Source of the DNA: Ureibacillus sp.
Lineage (GTDB): Bacteria > Bacillota > Bacilli > Bacillales_A > Planococcaceae
DNA: 47,127 bases
Direction of reading: 5' to 3'
Assembly: GCA_031178355.1 (NCBI GenBank)
Contig: JAPSJC010000013.1
Location: 1 to 47,127, forward strand
Shown here piece after piece: positions 17,277 to 25,960 of this stretch. Under the pieces are notes generated by a model that was not told the origin of the DNA, searched no databases, and saw only the letters and a list, made by a program, of their open reading frames with translations. Made by a program: the position numbers and the translations under genes. The stretch's first letter is position 1. Every line of letters begins with the position of its first letter.

Positions 17277-17478
17277 TCACCTGACAATAGTAGAAGAATT
17301 TCGTTAAAAGTAGAGGAAATACGACATACTAACTTCCTTCATCCGACTATTATAGATAGGTTCAAAACTTCAAGTGATATTATTTTTTTCTACTTGAAGC
17401 TGCTATGTAAATGGGACAAGGTATAAAAAACGCTACCATCATTTAGTATGGTAAATAAGGAAGTATTTTAATCATTAG

Positions 17479-17527
17479 AAAAGACTATCTTTCAAATTGA
17501 GTCACTCAATTTTGAAAGATAGTCTTT
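17479..17527. terminator. Long near-perfect hairpin in the spoIIAA-pdp gap
   Basis: AAGACTATCTTTCAAA pairs with TTTGAAAGATAGTCTT around a second short TTGAGT/ACTCAA stem. A-rich and T-rich flanks make it a possible bidirectional terminator. No intact gene ends directly at it on either strand: pdp has its own terminator nearer its stop. Confidence 0.6.
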
Positions 17528-17655
17528 TGTTCGATTTCTTCACTTTTATTAACTTATTTTTGAATTAGATAACTCTGCACATTCACGGAAGTGCAAAATG
17601 TTTACACATGCAGCTATCTTATATAAAATAATCCACTCACATTTTTAAAATAAAT

Positions 17656-17686
17656 AAGGTTCAGCCAATAACATTGGCCAAACCTT
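17656..17686 (-). terminator. Intrinsic terminator after pdp
   Basis: AAGGTTcaGCCAAT pairs with ATTGGCcaAACCTT around a 3-base loop. On the minus strand it is followed by ATTTATTTT. It lies six bases beyond the pdp stop. Confidence 0.7.
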
Positions 17687-17691
17687 AATCT

Positions 17692-18996
17692 TTATTCTGT
17701 GATAATTCCTTTTATTAATTGTGGTGCTTCTACTTTATCTTCCGAAATCTCGATATGTGCATAAATCTTTTGAATAACATTTTCTATATCAAGATTATTC
17801 GTATGAATTGTGACAAGCGTCTCACCGATATCGATTGCATCGCCAACCTTTTTCTGCAGAACAAGCCCAACGGATAAATCAATCGTTGACTCTTTAGTTG
17901 CACGACCTGCACCAAGTAACATGGCTGCAATACCGATGTCATCTGCTTCCATTTTACTAATATAACCTGAATGCTTAGAAGCGACTTCAATTTTATATTT
18001 TGCTTGCGGAAGTCGAGTTGGATCATCGACAACAGTAGGGTCTCCACCTTGAGCTTCGATAAACTTCTTAAATACTTCAAGCGCTTTCCCATTGGCCACC
18101 GCTTCTTCAAGCATTCTCTTAGCTTCTTCAAGTGTATTAGCTTTCCCACCTAGAACAATCATTTGAGAGCCAAGTGTGTAACAAAGTTCCTCTAAATCCT
18201 TTGGTCCTTGCCCTTTTAATGTATCGATTGCTTCCTTCACTTCAAGAGCATTTCCAATTGCATAACCTAAGGGTTGGCTCATATCAGAAATGATGGCCAT
18301 TGTTTTACGTCCAACATTATTTCCAATTTTAACCATTGCACGAGCAAGTGCTTCAGAATCTTCTAGTGTCTTCATGAAAGCTCCATCGCCTGTTTTTACA
18401 TCAAGTACAATTGCATCTGCACCAGCTGCAATTTTTTTGGACATGATCGAGCTTGCAATTAACGGAATACTTGAAACCGTGCCCGTCACATCACGAAGTG
18501 CGTATAACTTTTTATCAGCTGGAGTTAAATTACCACTTTGACCGATAACAGCCATTTTAATATCATTTACTTGTTTGACAAATTGATCATTAGATAGTTC
18601 AACGTGAAACCCTTCAATTGCTTCAAGTTTATCTATCGTTCCACCAGTATGACCAAGTCCACGACCGCTCATTTTGGCTACTGGTACCCCACATGCTGCG
18701 ACCATTGCAGCTAAAGATAATGTAGTGGTATCGCCTACACCACCAGTTGAGTGTTTATCAACCTTGATTCCTTCAATTTGGGTTAAATCGATTTGGTCAC
18801 CTGAGTGCACCATAGCCATCGTCAGATCTGCTCTTTCACGTTCAGTCATATCGTTGAAGTAAATAGCCATCATTAATGCACTTACTTGGTAATCAGGGAT
18901 CTCCCCATTCGTATAACCTTGAACAAAAAAGCTAATTTCTTCTTGTGTTAGCTCTTCGCCATTTCGTTTTTTTTCAATAATATCAACCATTCTCAT
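17692..18996 (-). CDS. pdp: Pyrimidine-nucleoside phosphorylase
   Basis: A 434-residue thymidine/pyrimidine-nucleoside phosphorylase. The family signature [16 protein letters not shown] (about 115-130) and the phosphate-binding [10 protein letters not shown] (81-90) are present, as is the C-terminal domain with ASKHSGYI. It splits uridine and thymidine/deoxyuridine with phosphate into base and (deoxy)ribose-1-phosphate. deoB, which isomerises that sugar phosphate, is 36 bases upstream in the same operon. AGGAGG lies nine bases before the ATG. Confidence 0.94.
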   Translation of the reverse strand: MRMVDIIEKKRNGEELTQEEISFFVQGYTNGEIPDYQVSALMMAIYFNDMTERERADLTMAMVHSGDQIDLTQIEGIKVDKHSTGGVGDTTTLSLAAMVAACGVPVAKMSGRGLGHTGGTIDKLEAIEGFHVELSNDQFVKQVNDIKMAVIGQSGNLTPADKKLYALRDVTGTVSSIPLIASSIMSKKIAAGADAIVLDVKTGDGAFMKTLEDSEALARAMVKIGNNVGRKTMAIISDMSQPLGYAIGNALEVKEAIDTLKGQGPKDLEELCYTLGSQMIVLGGKANTLEEAKRMLEEAVANGKALEVFKKFIEAQGGDPTVVDDPTRLPQAKYKIEVASKHSGYISKMEADDIGIAAMLLGAGRATKESTIDLSVGLVLQKKVGDAIDIGETLVTIHTNNLDIENVIQKIYAHIEISEDKVEAPQLIKGIITE

Positions 18997-19031
18997 TTTG
19001 AGTGGCCTCCTTAAGAGTGGGATTACATATT

Positions 19032-20210
19032 TTATTTAAGATTCGATAAGAAACTCGTGCCGTATGACGGTGCAGCTACCTTAAAGTTCTCCGCAATCGT
19101 AGCGGCTATATCAGCAAATGTTTTGCGTAGCGGTAATTCTTTACCTTCTACAAATCTTGGTGAATACACTAGTAAAGGCACATACTCACGCGTATGATCC
19201 GTACCTGGGAACGTTGGATCATTTCCATGATCTGCAGTAATAATTAATAAATCATCTTCATTTAACTCAGCTAACACCTCTGGTAAGCGACGGTCAAATT
19301 CTTCTAATGCTTCACCATAACCGATTGGATCACGACGATGTCCATAATTCGCATCAAAATCAACCAGATTTAAAAAACTAATTCCATGGAAATCACGTTT
19401 TGCAACTTGAACGAGTTGATCCATTCCATCTTTATTGTTTTTCGTACGAATTGCTTCTGTAACACCTTCATCATTGTATATGTCTGAAATTTTACCAATA
19501 GCAATAACATCGAACTGGCTATCTTTTAATTCATTCATTGTTGTTCGACCAAATGGTTTTAATGCATAGTCATGTCTGTTTGATGTACGAGAGAAATTAC
19601 CTGGTGTTCCGACGAATGGACGAGCGATAATACGCCCTACTAAGAATTCAGGTTGTAATGTTAATTCGCGTGCGATTTCGCAAATTTTATATAATTCTTC
19701 TAATGGGACAATCTCTTCATGAGCTGCAATTTGTAAAACCGGGTCAGCTGATGTGTAGACAATAATTGCACCTGTTTCCATATGTTCTGGACCTAGGTCA
19801 TCAATAATTGCTGTACCACTTGCTGGCATATTTCCAATTACTTTACGACCTGTTTTTGCTTCAAGTTGTTCAATCAGCTCTTGCGGAAAGCCTTCAGGGT
19901 AAACTTTAAAAGGTTTGTCAATGTTTAGTCCCATGATTTCCCAATGCCCAGTCATTGTATCTTTTCCAACAGAAGCTTCCTGCATTTTTCCATAATAGGC
20001 TTTCGGTTTTTCAACTTTATTAATTCCTTTAATTTCACGGATATTCGACAATCCAAATGATTCCATATTCGGCATAGTTAAACCATCCATTTTTTCTGCT
20101 ATATGACCTAATGTATCCGATCCAACATCACCAAAGTTTGCAGCATCTGGTGCTTCTCCGATTCCTACAGAATCCATTACAATTAGGTGAATTTTTTTAA
20201 AAGGGTTCAT
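19032..20210 (-). CDS. deoB: Phosphopentomutase
   Basis: A 392-residue alkaline-phosphatase-superfamily enzyme. Metal-binding motifs are visible at the N-terminus ([13 protein letters not shown]) and C-terminus ([19 protein letters not shown]), and the catalytic Thr is in [10 protein letters not shown]. It interconverts (deoxy)ribose-1-phosphate and -5-phosphate in nucleoside salvage. B. subtilis drm occupies the same position beside xerD, but there it is followed by pupG (purine phosphorylase); here the partner is pdp. Start ATG at 20210 with GCAGGAGG upstream. Confidence 0.95.
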   Translation of the reverse strand: MNPFKKIHLIVMDSVGIGEAPDAANFGDVGSDTLGHIAEKMDGLTMPNMESFGLSNIREIKGINKVEKPKAYYGKMQEASVGKDTMTGHWEIMGLNIDKPFKVYPEGFPQELIEQLEAKTGRKVIGNMPASGTAIIDDLGPEHMETGAIIVYTSADPVLQIAAHEEIVPLEELYKICEIARELTLQPEFLVGRIIARPFVGTPGNFSRTSNRHDYALKPFGRTTMNELKDSQFDVIAIGKISDIYNDEGVTEAIRTKNNKDGMDQLVQVAKRDFHGISFLNLVDFDANYGHRRDPIGYGEALEEFDRRLPEVLAELNEDDLLIITADHGNDPTFPGTDHTREYVPLLVYSPRFVEGKELPLRKTFADIAATIAENFKVAAPSYGTSFLSNLK

Positions 20211-20418
20211 ACTGTATCCTCCTGCAAAGTTGTTAATCTTGTTTTATTGGTTGTTATTTGTAAATACAAGAAGTTTATTCTAACATAAGAAATTGTTTTC
20301 GTGTAAAGTGTAGACTTAAAAAGCCTGGTGTAATCTTTTAAGTAAAAGATTTGATTTTCATTTCATATAAAGTAAAAAAACTCAACATTAGATTTACAAT
20401 GGTTTGGCCAATTTAACA

Positions 20419-21327
20419 TTAAGCCCTTGGGTGGAACTGTTTATATACTTCTGAAAGTCTCGTTTTACTAATATGCGTATATATTTGGGTTGTCGAAATA
20501 TCTGCATGACCTAGCATTTCTTGTACGGCTCGAAGATCTGCACCATTTTCAATTAAATGTGTGGCAAAGCTATGTCTCAACGTATGTGGTGTAATCTCTT
20601 TTTTAATATTCGCCTTTTCCGAATGTTCTTTTAATAGTTTCCAACAACCTTGTCTTGTTAATCTCTTCCCTCTTTGATTAATAAAGAACGCATCCGTTTT
20701 AGGATATTTCCCTTGTAATTTATCCCGCGCGATTTGTAAATAGGCATCACATGCTGCTAATGCGCTTTTTCCAAGTGGTACAATACGTTCTTTTCCACCT
20801 TTACCAAATACGCGCACAAAGCCCATTGTTAAATGAACATCCCTAAGGTCAAGATTGATACATTCACTAATACGCATACCTGATGCATATAACAACTCCA
20901 GCATAGCAACATCACGAATGCCTTGAGGTTTATTTCGATCTGGTGCTTCTAGTAATGCATCCACTTCTTCAATTGTTAAAACCTTAGGTAACTTTTGATC
21001 TATTTGCGGCATATCCAAATGAATGGTAGGATCCGAATCGGTTACCTTCTCTCGTAATAAGAAACGATGAAATGACCGAATTGCCGAAATGTGTCGAGCT
21101 ACGGATCGGGCGGAGATTCCGTTCATTCTTAAATTATCTAAATGTAGCAATATATTGGTACGTGTTACTTCACTTAAATTAATAATTTCTTGTTCTTTAT
21201 GTAAATGTTCAAGATAGCTCGCTAAGTCTCTTCGATATGAAGCTAATGTATTTTCGGAAAGCTGACGTTCCACCTGTAAAAAATGTATATAATCTAACAG
21301 AGCATCTTTTGAGTTACTCACTATCAT
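20419..21327 (-). CDS. xerD: Site-specific tyrosine recombinase XerD
   Basis: A 302-residue tyrosine recombinase with an N-terminal SAM-like core-binding domain (VERQLSENTLASYRRDL) and a catalytic domain. The active-site set is complete: Arg in ASGMRISE, Lys in FGKGGKERIVP, His/Arg in HTLRHSFATHL, His in LGHADIS and Tyr in TTQIYTH. With a XerC/CodV partner it resolves chromosome dimers at dif. It sits between deoB and fur as in B. subtilis (ripX). Starts at GTG 21330, ATG 21327 and GTG 21321 are all possible; ATG 21327 is seven bases after AGAAGG. Confidence 0.94.
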   Translation of the reverse strand: MIVSNSKDALLDYIHFLQVERQLSENTLASYRRDLASYLEHLHKEQEIINLSEVTRTNILLHLDNLRMNGISARSVARHISAIRSFHRFLLREKVTDSDPTIHLDMPQIDQKLPKVLTIEEVDALLEAPDRNKPQGIRDVAMLELLYASGMRISECINLDLRDVHLTMGFVRVFGKGGKERIVPLGKSALAACDAYLQIARDKLQGKYPKTDAFFINQRGKRLTRQGCWKLLKEHSEKANIKKEITPHTLRHSFATHLIENGADLRAVQEMLGHADISTTQIYTHISKTRLSEVYKQFHPRA

Positions 21328-21533
21328 CACCTAACCTTCTTACCTTTTATGATAGTTTTTTTCTGCCAGCTGTACAAGATTTATCCTTTAAAATTGTAAA
21401 GGTACTTTCTAGGAAGTTCTACGTTGAGGATCCCACGGATGAGATTAAATTTGATATGAATGGAGTTGGGTTTTTTTAGTGTTTATGTAAAAATTACTCT
21501 CCTTGATTCTTAAAACATCTAATAAAATTAAAA

Positions 21534-21561
21534 GAGTACTGTATACAATTATACAGTACTC
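21534..21561 (-). terminator. Intrinsic terminator after fur
   Basis: GAGTACTGTATA (21534-21545) pairs perfectly with TATACAGTACTC (21550-21561) around a 4-base loop. On the minus strand it is followed by TTTTAATTTTATT. It lies about nine bases past the fur stop. Confidence 0.85.
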
Positions 21562-21569
21562 CATTTTCA

Positions 21570-22022
21570 TTATTTACTCTCATTTGATCCATTACAGCGC
21601 CAGCAAATTCCGTGGAAAGTTAGTCGATGGTCTTTAATGATAAAGTTCCATCTTCTTTCAACTACAGCCTCCACATCATCCAATAGATCTTCTTGGATTT
21701 CATCAACTGCACCACATTCAATACATACTAAGTGATGGTGGAAATGCTTTGCACCTTCTTGTCGTAAATCGTAACGGGAAACACCGTCACCAAAGTTAAT
21801 TTTATCGACAATTTTCAATTCAGTTAATAATTCTAATGTACGATACACAGTGGCTAAACCAATTTCAGGTGCTTTATCTTTTACAAGTAAGTACACATCT
21901 TCGGCACTTAAATGATCTTCTTCATGTTCTAATAGCACTGTTACTGTCGCTTCACGTTGCGGCGTCAGTTTATAGCCAGCACTATGTAATTGCTTTTTAA
22001 TACGATCGATACGGCTTTCCAT
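21570..22022 (-). CDS. fur: Ferric uptake regulator Fur
   Basis: A 150-residue Fur-family metalloregulator. The N-terminal winged helix (YKLTPQREATVTVLL, GLATVYRTLELL) is followed by the dimer/metal domain with HFHHHLVC, and two CxxC pairs (CIEC, CWRC) form the structural zinc site. It represses iron-uptake genes in the presence of Fe2+. The location next to xerD is the fur locus of B. subtilis, which favours Fur over the paralogues Zur and PerR. An AGGAGGGCG site is just before the ATG. Confidence 0.92.
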   Translation of the reverse strand: MESRIDRIKKQLHSAGYKLTPQREATVTVLLEHEEDHLSAEDVYLLVKDKAPEIGLATVYRTLELLTELKIVDKINFGDGVSRYDLRQEGAKHFHHHLVCIECGAVDEIQEDLLDDVEAVVERRWNFIIKDHRLTFHGICWRCNGSNESK

Positions 22023-22146
22023 ACGACGCCCTCCTAAACTCTATTCATTATACCAAATGAGTAAAAGTTATTACAAGGGACGTTTTACATCAAATTCGTC
22101 AAAGTGAAATTTCTTCTAAATTTCTTGAGACGTTTCTAATTAAAAG

Positions 22147-22656
22147 TTAAAGAAAATATGATATTACAGCGATTTCTAGTGCGCAAATCCCTGCAAAAAT
22201 CGCTAATAAAGTGATAAATAGATTTGATGCGAAGAAGTATTTTCGATTATTCCCAACTTTTCTTGATGTATATACTGAACATAACACTAGTAAAAGGATG
22301 CAATAAACTAGCTGGAATGGGAACCACCAGATGCTATATACAGCCATAGAATCTTGTTGTGTTAATAAAAACACTGAACTAAAACCAAAGAAAGTTGCTC
22401 TTACCGCCACTACGAATTGGGCAACAAATGTCACAAAAGGATGGGTGGCAAAAAGAAGAACGAGCGCTATCGAAACTAGTAATGGAAATATTGTTTGCCA
22501 AAAAGAGACGTTATACGGATTAATGACTCTAGAATCAATTAATTCTATTAATTGCACGGACTTGTCCAGGGCAAAAGCCTGAAAACAAATGACACCGCTC
22601 ACAAAACTAATAGCTAGAATTACCGCATATTGTATAAGTATAGTAGAACGAAACAT
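22147..22656 (-). CDS. Multi-pass membrane protein in the spoIIM position
   Basis: A 169-residue protein with about five hydrophobic segments and little else. The N-terminal segment, a short polar loop with LDKSVQLIELIDSR, then WQTIFPLLVSIALVLL and FVVAVRATFFGFSSVFLL resemble the layout of SpoIIM (about 210 residues), which takes part in engulfment with SpoIID/SpoIIP. The gene lies between fur and nudF, as spoIIM does in Bacillus. I see no diagnostic motif, so SpoIIM is an inference from synteny and architecture. ATG 22656 has GAAAGGAG ten bases upstream; an upstream start at 22818 would run through repeat DNA and is rejected. Confidence 0.65.
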   Translation of the reverse strand: MFRSTILIQYAVILAISFVSGVICFQAFALDKSVQLIELIDSRVINPYNVSFWQTIFPLLVSIALVLLFATHPFVTFVAQFVVAVRATFFGFSSVFLLTQQDSMAVYSIWWFPFQLVYCILLLVLCSVYTSRKVGNNRKYFFASNLFITLLAIFAGICALEIAVISYFL

Positions 22657-22689
22657 AAGCCTTTCTCCTTTCGTTGGCGGATAGGATTG

Positions 22690-22815
22690 GGAGTGCTTTA
22701 GGAAATCCGCACAAGTAAACATCAACTCAAGGCCAACATAAGACGACTGAATGTCGGTCATGCAGTCAATGCCACAGGACGTGGATTTTTGACTGTAGTT
22801 GGTTAACCTTTGCCA
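22690..22815. repeat. Dispersed intergenic repeat with GCCACAGGACGTGG core
   Basis: The segment between the SpoIIM-like gene and nudF carries gGCCAACA..., TGTCGGTCATG and the hairpin core GCCACAGGACGTGG (22771-22784). The same core, in the same order after GGCCAACA and GGTCA, recurs in the element at 36449-36789 (core at 36629-36642). Two related copies in one window imply a genome-wide repeat family. Confidence 0.6.
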
Positions 22816-22933
22816 CATAAACCGGAATTTAGGTTTTGCTTATTTGTTTTGAGTTGCGTTTTATCGTAATACAGCTTATGCTCGTTCTCTATCAATATGA
22901 CGTTTTACTAGCTTCTAATTTTTAAAATTTCTA

Positions 22934-23488
22934 TCAAATTTTATTATTCATTTCTCCAAGTCTCATCCAAAGCACAGCGAAAGCAGTTTTCGCATCATAA
23001 ATTTTTTGCTCCTTGACCATTTGTTCTGCTTCTTCTATTGTCACTTCCATTAATGAGACAAACTCATCCTCATCTAGTTCAGCTTTTTGTTCAATTTTAT
23101 ATAATTGTTTTGCTACATAGAGATGAACAATCTCATCTGCAAATCCAGGAGAAGTTGAGAATGATTGAAGATAAACTAATTCATGGCAGCCATACCCTGT
23201 TTCCTCTTCTAATTCTCTTCTAGCTGTACGTTCAGGCGCCTCTCCTTTTTCTAGCTTTCCTGCTGGAATTTCAATAATAGATCTCTCTAATGCTTTGCGG
23301 TATTGCTCTACAAGAATTAGCTTCCCATTATCAGTAATAGGTATAATCGCAACAGCTCCTGGATGATTAATAATTTCTCTTTTCGATTCTTTGCCATTTG
23401 GAAGAAGCACATCATCAACCTTCAAAGATATGACTTTTCCTTGGAAAATCGGTTCTGAATGAATTGTTTTTTCTTCAAATTTTTTCAT
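22934..23488 (-). CDS. nudF: ADP-ribose pyrophosphatase (Nudix hydrolase)
   Basis: A 184-residue Nudix protein. The Nudix box runs from Gly77 to about residue 99: GKLEKGE then RELEEETGYG, with the metal-binding glutamates in REL-EE. The region after the box (SFSTSPGFADEIVHLYVA) contains the proline and glutamate typical of ADP-ribose hydrolases. It splits ADP-ribose into AMP and ribose-5-phosphate. It matches B. subtilis nudF (yqkG) in size and in lying next to yqkF; the two are divergent here. Confidence 0.93.
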   Translation of the reverse strand: MKKFEEKTIHSEPIFQGKVISLKVDDVLLPNGKESKREIINHPGAVAIIPITDNGKLILVEQYRKALERSIIEIPAGKLEKGEAPERTARRELEEETGYGCHELVYLQSFSTSPGFADEIVHLYVAKQLYKIEQKAELDEDEFVSLMEVTIEEAEQMVKEQKIYDAKTAFAVLWMRLGEMNNKI

Positions 23489-23574
23489 CTTAAAGGGTCC
23501 TCGCTTGTCGTCATGTTTTGTTCATTGTACCATTAATATATAAAAGAAACAGTTATGGAAAAGAGGCTCTTTCT

Positions 23575-24474
23575 ATGAAAAAAAGAACAGTTGGTAATAG
23601 TACGATTGAAATTTCAGAGCTAAGTTTAGGTTGTATGTCATTACCTACAAATTTAACGGAAGCAAAACCAATTATCGAGCTAGCGATTAACAATGGAATC
23701 AATTACTTTGACACAGCAGATTTATACGATAAAGGATTGAATGAAGAAATCGTAGGAAAATGTTTAATTCCTTACCGCGACCAAGTTATTCTTGCAACAA
23801 AGGTTGGGAATGTTTGGAATGAAAGTGGAAACGGTTGGCATTGGGATGCATCCCCTACTCATATTGAAGAGGGCTTAAAGAAAAGTTTACGACGTTTAAA
23901 AACGGACTACATTGACATTTATCAGTTGCATGGCGGAACGACTGAAGATTCGTGGGATGAAGTCACTGAAACATTTGAAAAGCTGAAAAAGGAAGGACTT
24001 ATTCGAGAATATGGACTTTCATCCATTCGACCAAATGTCTTTATTCCTTTTGCTAAAAATAGTTCAGCGGTGTCTAACATGATGCAGTATAGTATTCTTG
24101 ATCGCCGTCCTGAAGAGTGGTTTGACGAAATTTATAAAGCGGGTGTAACTGTCGTAACTCGTGGGACAATCGCAAAAGGTCTTTTAACAAACGAATGGAG
24201 AACACGAATTGATAGAACAAATGGCTATATGTCTTATTCGAAAGATGAATTAGTTGATCTATTACAGCGTTTAGAGGATGAATATGGAGATTTACATGCA
24301 GCAGCGATTGCATTTAATTTAAGTTTCCCAGTAGTTGCATCGACCGTCATTGGTGCACGAAATGAGCAACAACTACTTGATAATTTACAAGCTTACGAGA
24401 AAGCACAGGAAATCAAAAATATAGATTTTATTCAATCTATTGCTAAGCTAGAGGGTTATACTGAACACAGATGA
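23575..24474 (+). CDS. yqkF: Aldo/keto reductase YqkF
   Basis: A 299-residue NADP(H)-dependent aldo/keto reductase. The catalytic tetrad is visible: Asp and Tyr in NYFDTADLYD, Lys in LATKVGN and His in YQLHGG. The C-terminal SNMMQYSILDRRPEEW and VVASTVIGARN stretches are conserved with B. subtilis YqkF. The physiological substrate is unknown. The ATG at 23575 has AGAGG nine bases upstream and matches the family N-terminus (KKRTVGNSTIEIS); an extension to 23518 is unsupported. The stop overlaps the start of the next gene as ATGA. Confidence 0.92.
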   Translation: MKKRTVGNSTIEISELSLGCMSLPTNLTEAKPIIELAINNGINYFDTADLYDKGLNEEIVGKCLIPYRDQVILATKVGNVWNESGNGWHWDASPTHIEEGLKKSLRRLKTDYIDIYQLHGGTTEDSWDEVTETFEKLKKEGLIREYGLSSIRPNVFIPFAKNSSAVSNMMQYSILDRRPEEWFDEIYKAGVTVVTRGTIAKGLLTNEWRTRIDRTNGYMSYSKDELVDLLQRLEDEYGDLHAAAIAFNLSFPVVASTVIGARNEQQLLDNLQAYEKAQEIKNIDFIQSIAKLEGYTEHR

Positions 24475-24998
24475 AAAAATATTTCTCTCTTGTAGTCGTC
24501 TGCCTGTTTATTGTCTTTGTTTTTTCAAACATGTCTTATCAACAGCAAACCATCATCCCACAGTTAAAACAGTGGTTGGCCGATGAGCCCTTTTATAATG
24601 TGTTAAGTAAAATTGAAGTTCCCTATTGGGGGACGACGATTTCCGTTGAGACAAGGGGCTATCATTATTTTGTTGAATTTTTAATACGCAAAGGGTTTCA
24701 TTTTGTTGGATTTGGGATGCTTGCCGTGTTGTTTTATTTACTATATAGAAAATTTAAGTTGAATTTTGCAGTGCTATTATCCATTGGAACGACTTTCATT
24801 ATTGCCAACTTAGATGAATATCGCCAAACCTTTGTCCCAGGCCGTACAGGAGTATTTAATGACGTTTTGCTCGATACAGCCGGTGCCGTAACGTTTGTTT
24901 TTCTTAGTAAAATCTTACTCGTATTAAGGGATTACGTTAGAAAAAAAAATAGCAATTCTATTTCAGATGCTGGTACAAAAACTAAGTTCAATAATTAA
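24471..24998 (+). CDS. VanZ-family membrane protein
   Basis: A 175-residue membrane protein with about four segments (about 4-20, 75-95, 102-116 and 128-152). The middle holds the VanZ-family pattern GFHFVGFGMLAVLFY and DEYRQTFVPGRTGVFNDVLLDTAGA. VanZ relatives confer low-level teicoplanin resistance in enterococci, but chromosomal homologues are mostly of unknown function. The start is coupled to yqkF by ATGA, so the pair forms an operon, ended by the hairpin at 25001-25036. Confidence 0.88.
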   Translation: MKKYFSLVVVCLFIVFVFSNMSYQQQTIIPQLKQWLADEPFYNVLSKIEVPYWGTTISVETRGYHYFVEFLIRKGFHFVGFGMLAVLFYLLYRKFKLNFAVLLSIGTTFIIANLDEYRQTFVPGRTGVFNDVLLDTAGAVTFVFLSKILLVLRDYVRKKNSNSISDAGTKTKFNN

Positions 24999-25000
24999 AA

Positions 25001-25036
25001 AACGTGAAATTGCTCCGGCGATTTCACGTTTTTTTT
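25001..25036 (+). terminator. Intrinsic terminator after the VanZ-family gene
   Basis: AACGTGAAAT (25001-25010) pairs perfectly with ATTTCACGTT (25021-25030), with a ten-base loop and a T8 tract. Confidence 0.9.
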
Positions 25037-25060
25037 CAACTTACTACCGCAAATAAAATA

Positions 25061-25242
25061 GGCGGAGAAACTCCGTTTAATCTATTTAATAGGTGCAAAA
25101 GTAACGGATATAAGCGGAGAAATTCCGGTTAACTGCTCTAATTTAGGCAAAATTCAAAGATTTGGATTTGATAACCGGAAAAATTTCTTTTATTTTCGAA
25201 AGTATATAGGGATTTCTTAAGATAAGCGGAATTTTTCCGTTA
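25061..25242. repeat. Cluster of four short palindromic repeats (GCGGAGAAATTCCG type)
   Basis: Related units lie at 25061-25080 (GGCGGAGAAACTCCGTTTAA), 25112-25132 (TAAGCGGAGAAATTCCGGTTAA-like), about 25171-25190 (a degenerate TAACCGGAAAAATTTC) and 25223-25242 (AAGCGGAATTTTTCCGTTAA). Each can fold as CGGA...TCCG. Spacing is roughly 30-60 bases and irregular, with unrelated spacers, so this is not a CRISPR array but a tandem run of a dispersed mini-palindrome. Confidence 0.7.
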
Positions 25243-25570
25243 AAATATTTCATGCATAGTAAAATGGTTTTTTAAGCTAATTTAAAATTGGGGTTTGAAA
25301 ACATTGGTTCCTTATCCCATGTTTTGCACCTTTAAAGAAAACAAAAGGAATAGCTTTTTTATGTCAAATTTCGTCATTATTTTAGAATTTATTAGTTTTC
25401 CCCAATCACTTTTCATTTCCTCACTACTTGTTTTATGCAATATTTATCCCTTTTGGATTATTTATTTCTATTCGAAACCATTTTTTCCTCTCACAATAAA
25501 TTTACAGTCTTGTGCAATTGGAGTAGAACTGATACTATTTTCATAATCTTTCGACCTACAATTTTAGTAA

Positions 25571-25777
25571 AGTTGTAAGCATCGAATCAATTTCATATAT
25601 TGCGTTGAAGGCTATGGGGTCACTATAGCTGGAGCATTTTCTGGAGAGTTCGCATATGCGGCGCCGAAGGGTTCACAATCTCAGGCAAAAGGACAGGAAC
25701 TAGTAGAGATGGATGGGTTTAAGTATAGTTATTTAAACGCATCATTTGCATATTCATTGGTTTACATAATGATGTAA
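25571..25777 (+). pseudogene. Possible gene remnant without a start codon
   Basis: A frame open from 25571 to TAA at 25775-25777 reads like coding sequence (VEGYGVTIAGAFSGEFAYAA..., later MDGFKYSYLNASFAYS) but has no ATG, GTG or TTG near its beginning. A good terminator (25838-25866) follows on the same strand, as if a small gene once ended here. The family is not recognised. The remainder of the 960-base interval to the next gene holds the palindromes listed and nothing else I can identify. Confidence 0.3.
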
Positions 25778-25837
25778 ACTACGGTAATAGCAATAGATCC
25801 TAATGTATTTTAGGCTAACTACTTCTTCTTTTACTCT

Positions 25838-25866
25838 AGAGATGGCATCCGACCATCTCTTTTTTA
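25838..25866 (+). terminator. Intrinsic terminator in the VanZ-cycA interval
   Basis: AGAGATGG (25838-25845) pairs with CCATCTCT (25853-25860) around a 7-base loop and is followed by T6ATTTTT. It terminates nothing intact; see the gene remnant just upstream. Confidence 0.75.
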
Positions 25867-25960
25867 TTTTTATATAATGACATTGCACTAATTATGGCAA
25901 TGCCCTCTTGTTCAAATCAGCCTTGAGATTAACAAAAAAAAACATTTTGGGGGCTTTTGT

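Noticed and set aside
20332-20351. AATCTTTT/AAAAGATT palindrome between deoB and xerD
   Set aside because: Weak AT-only stem without a T tract; not convincing as terminator or operator.
25061-25242. Evenly built palindromic repeats resembling a small CRISPR array
   Set aside because: Units vary in sequence and spacing, there are only four, spacers are uneven and no cas gene is near; they are dispersed mini-palindromes.
25295-25546. 83-codon plus-strand ORF
   Set aside because: No convincing ribosome binding site, hydrophobic AT-driven composition, and it overlaps the repeat-rich decayed interval.
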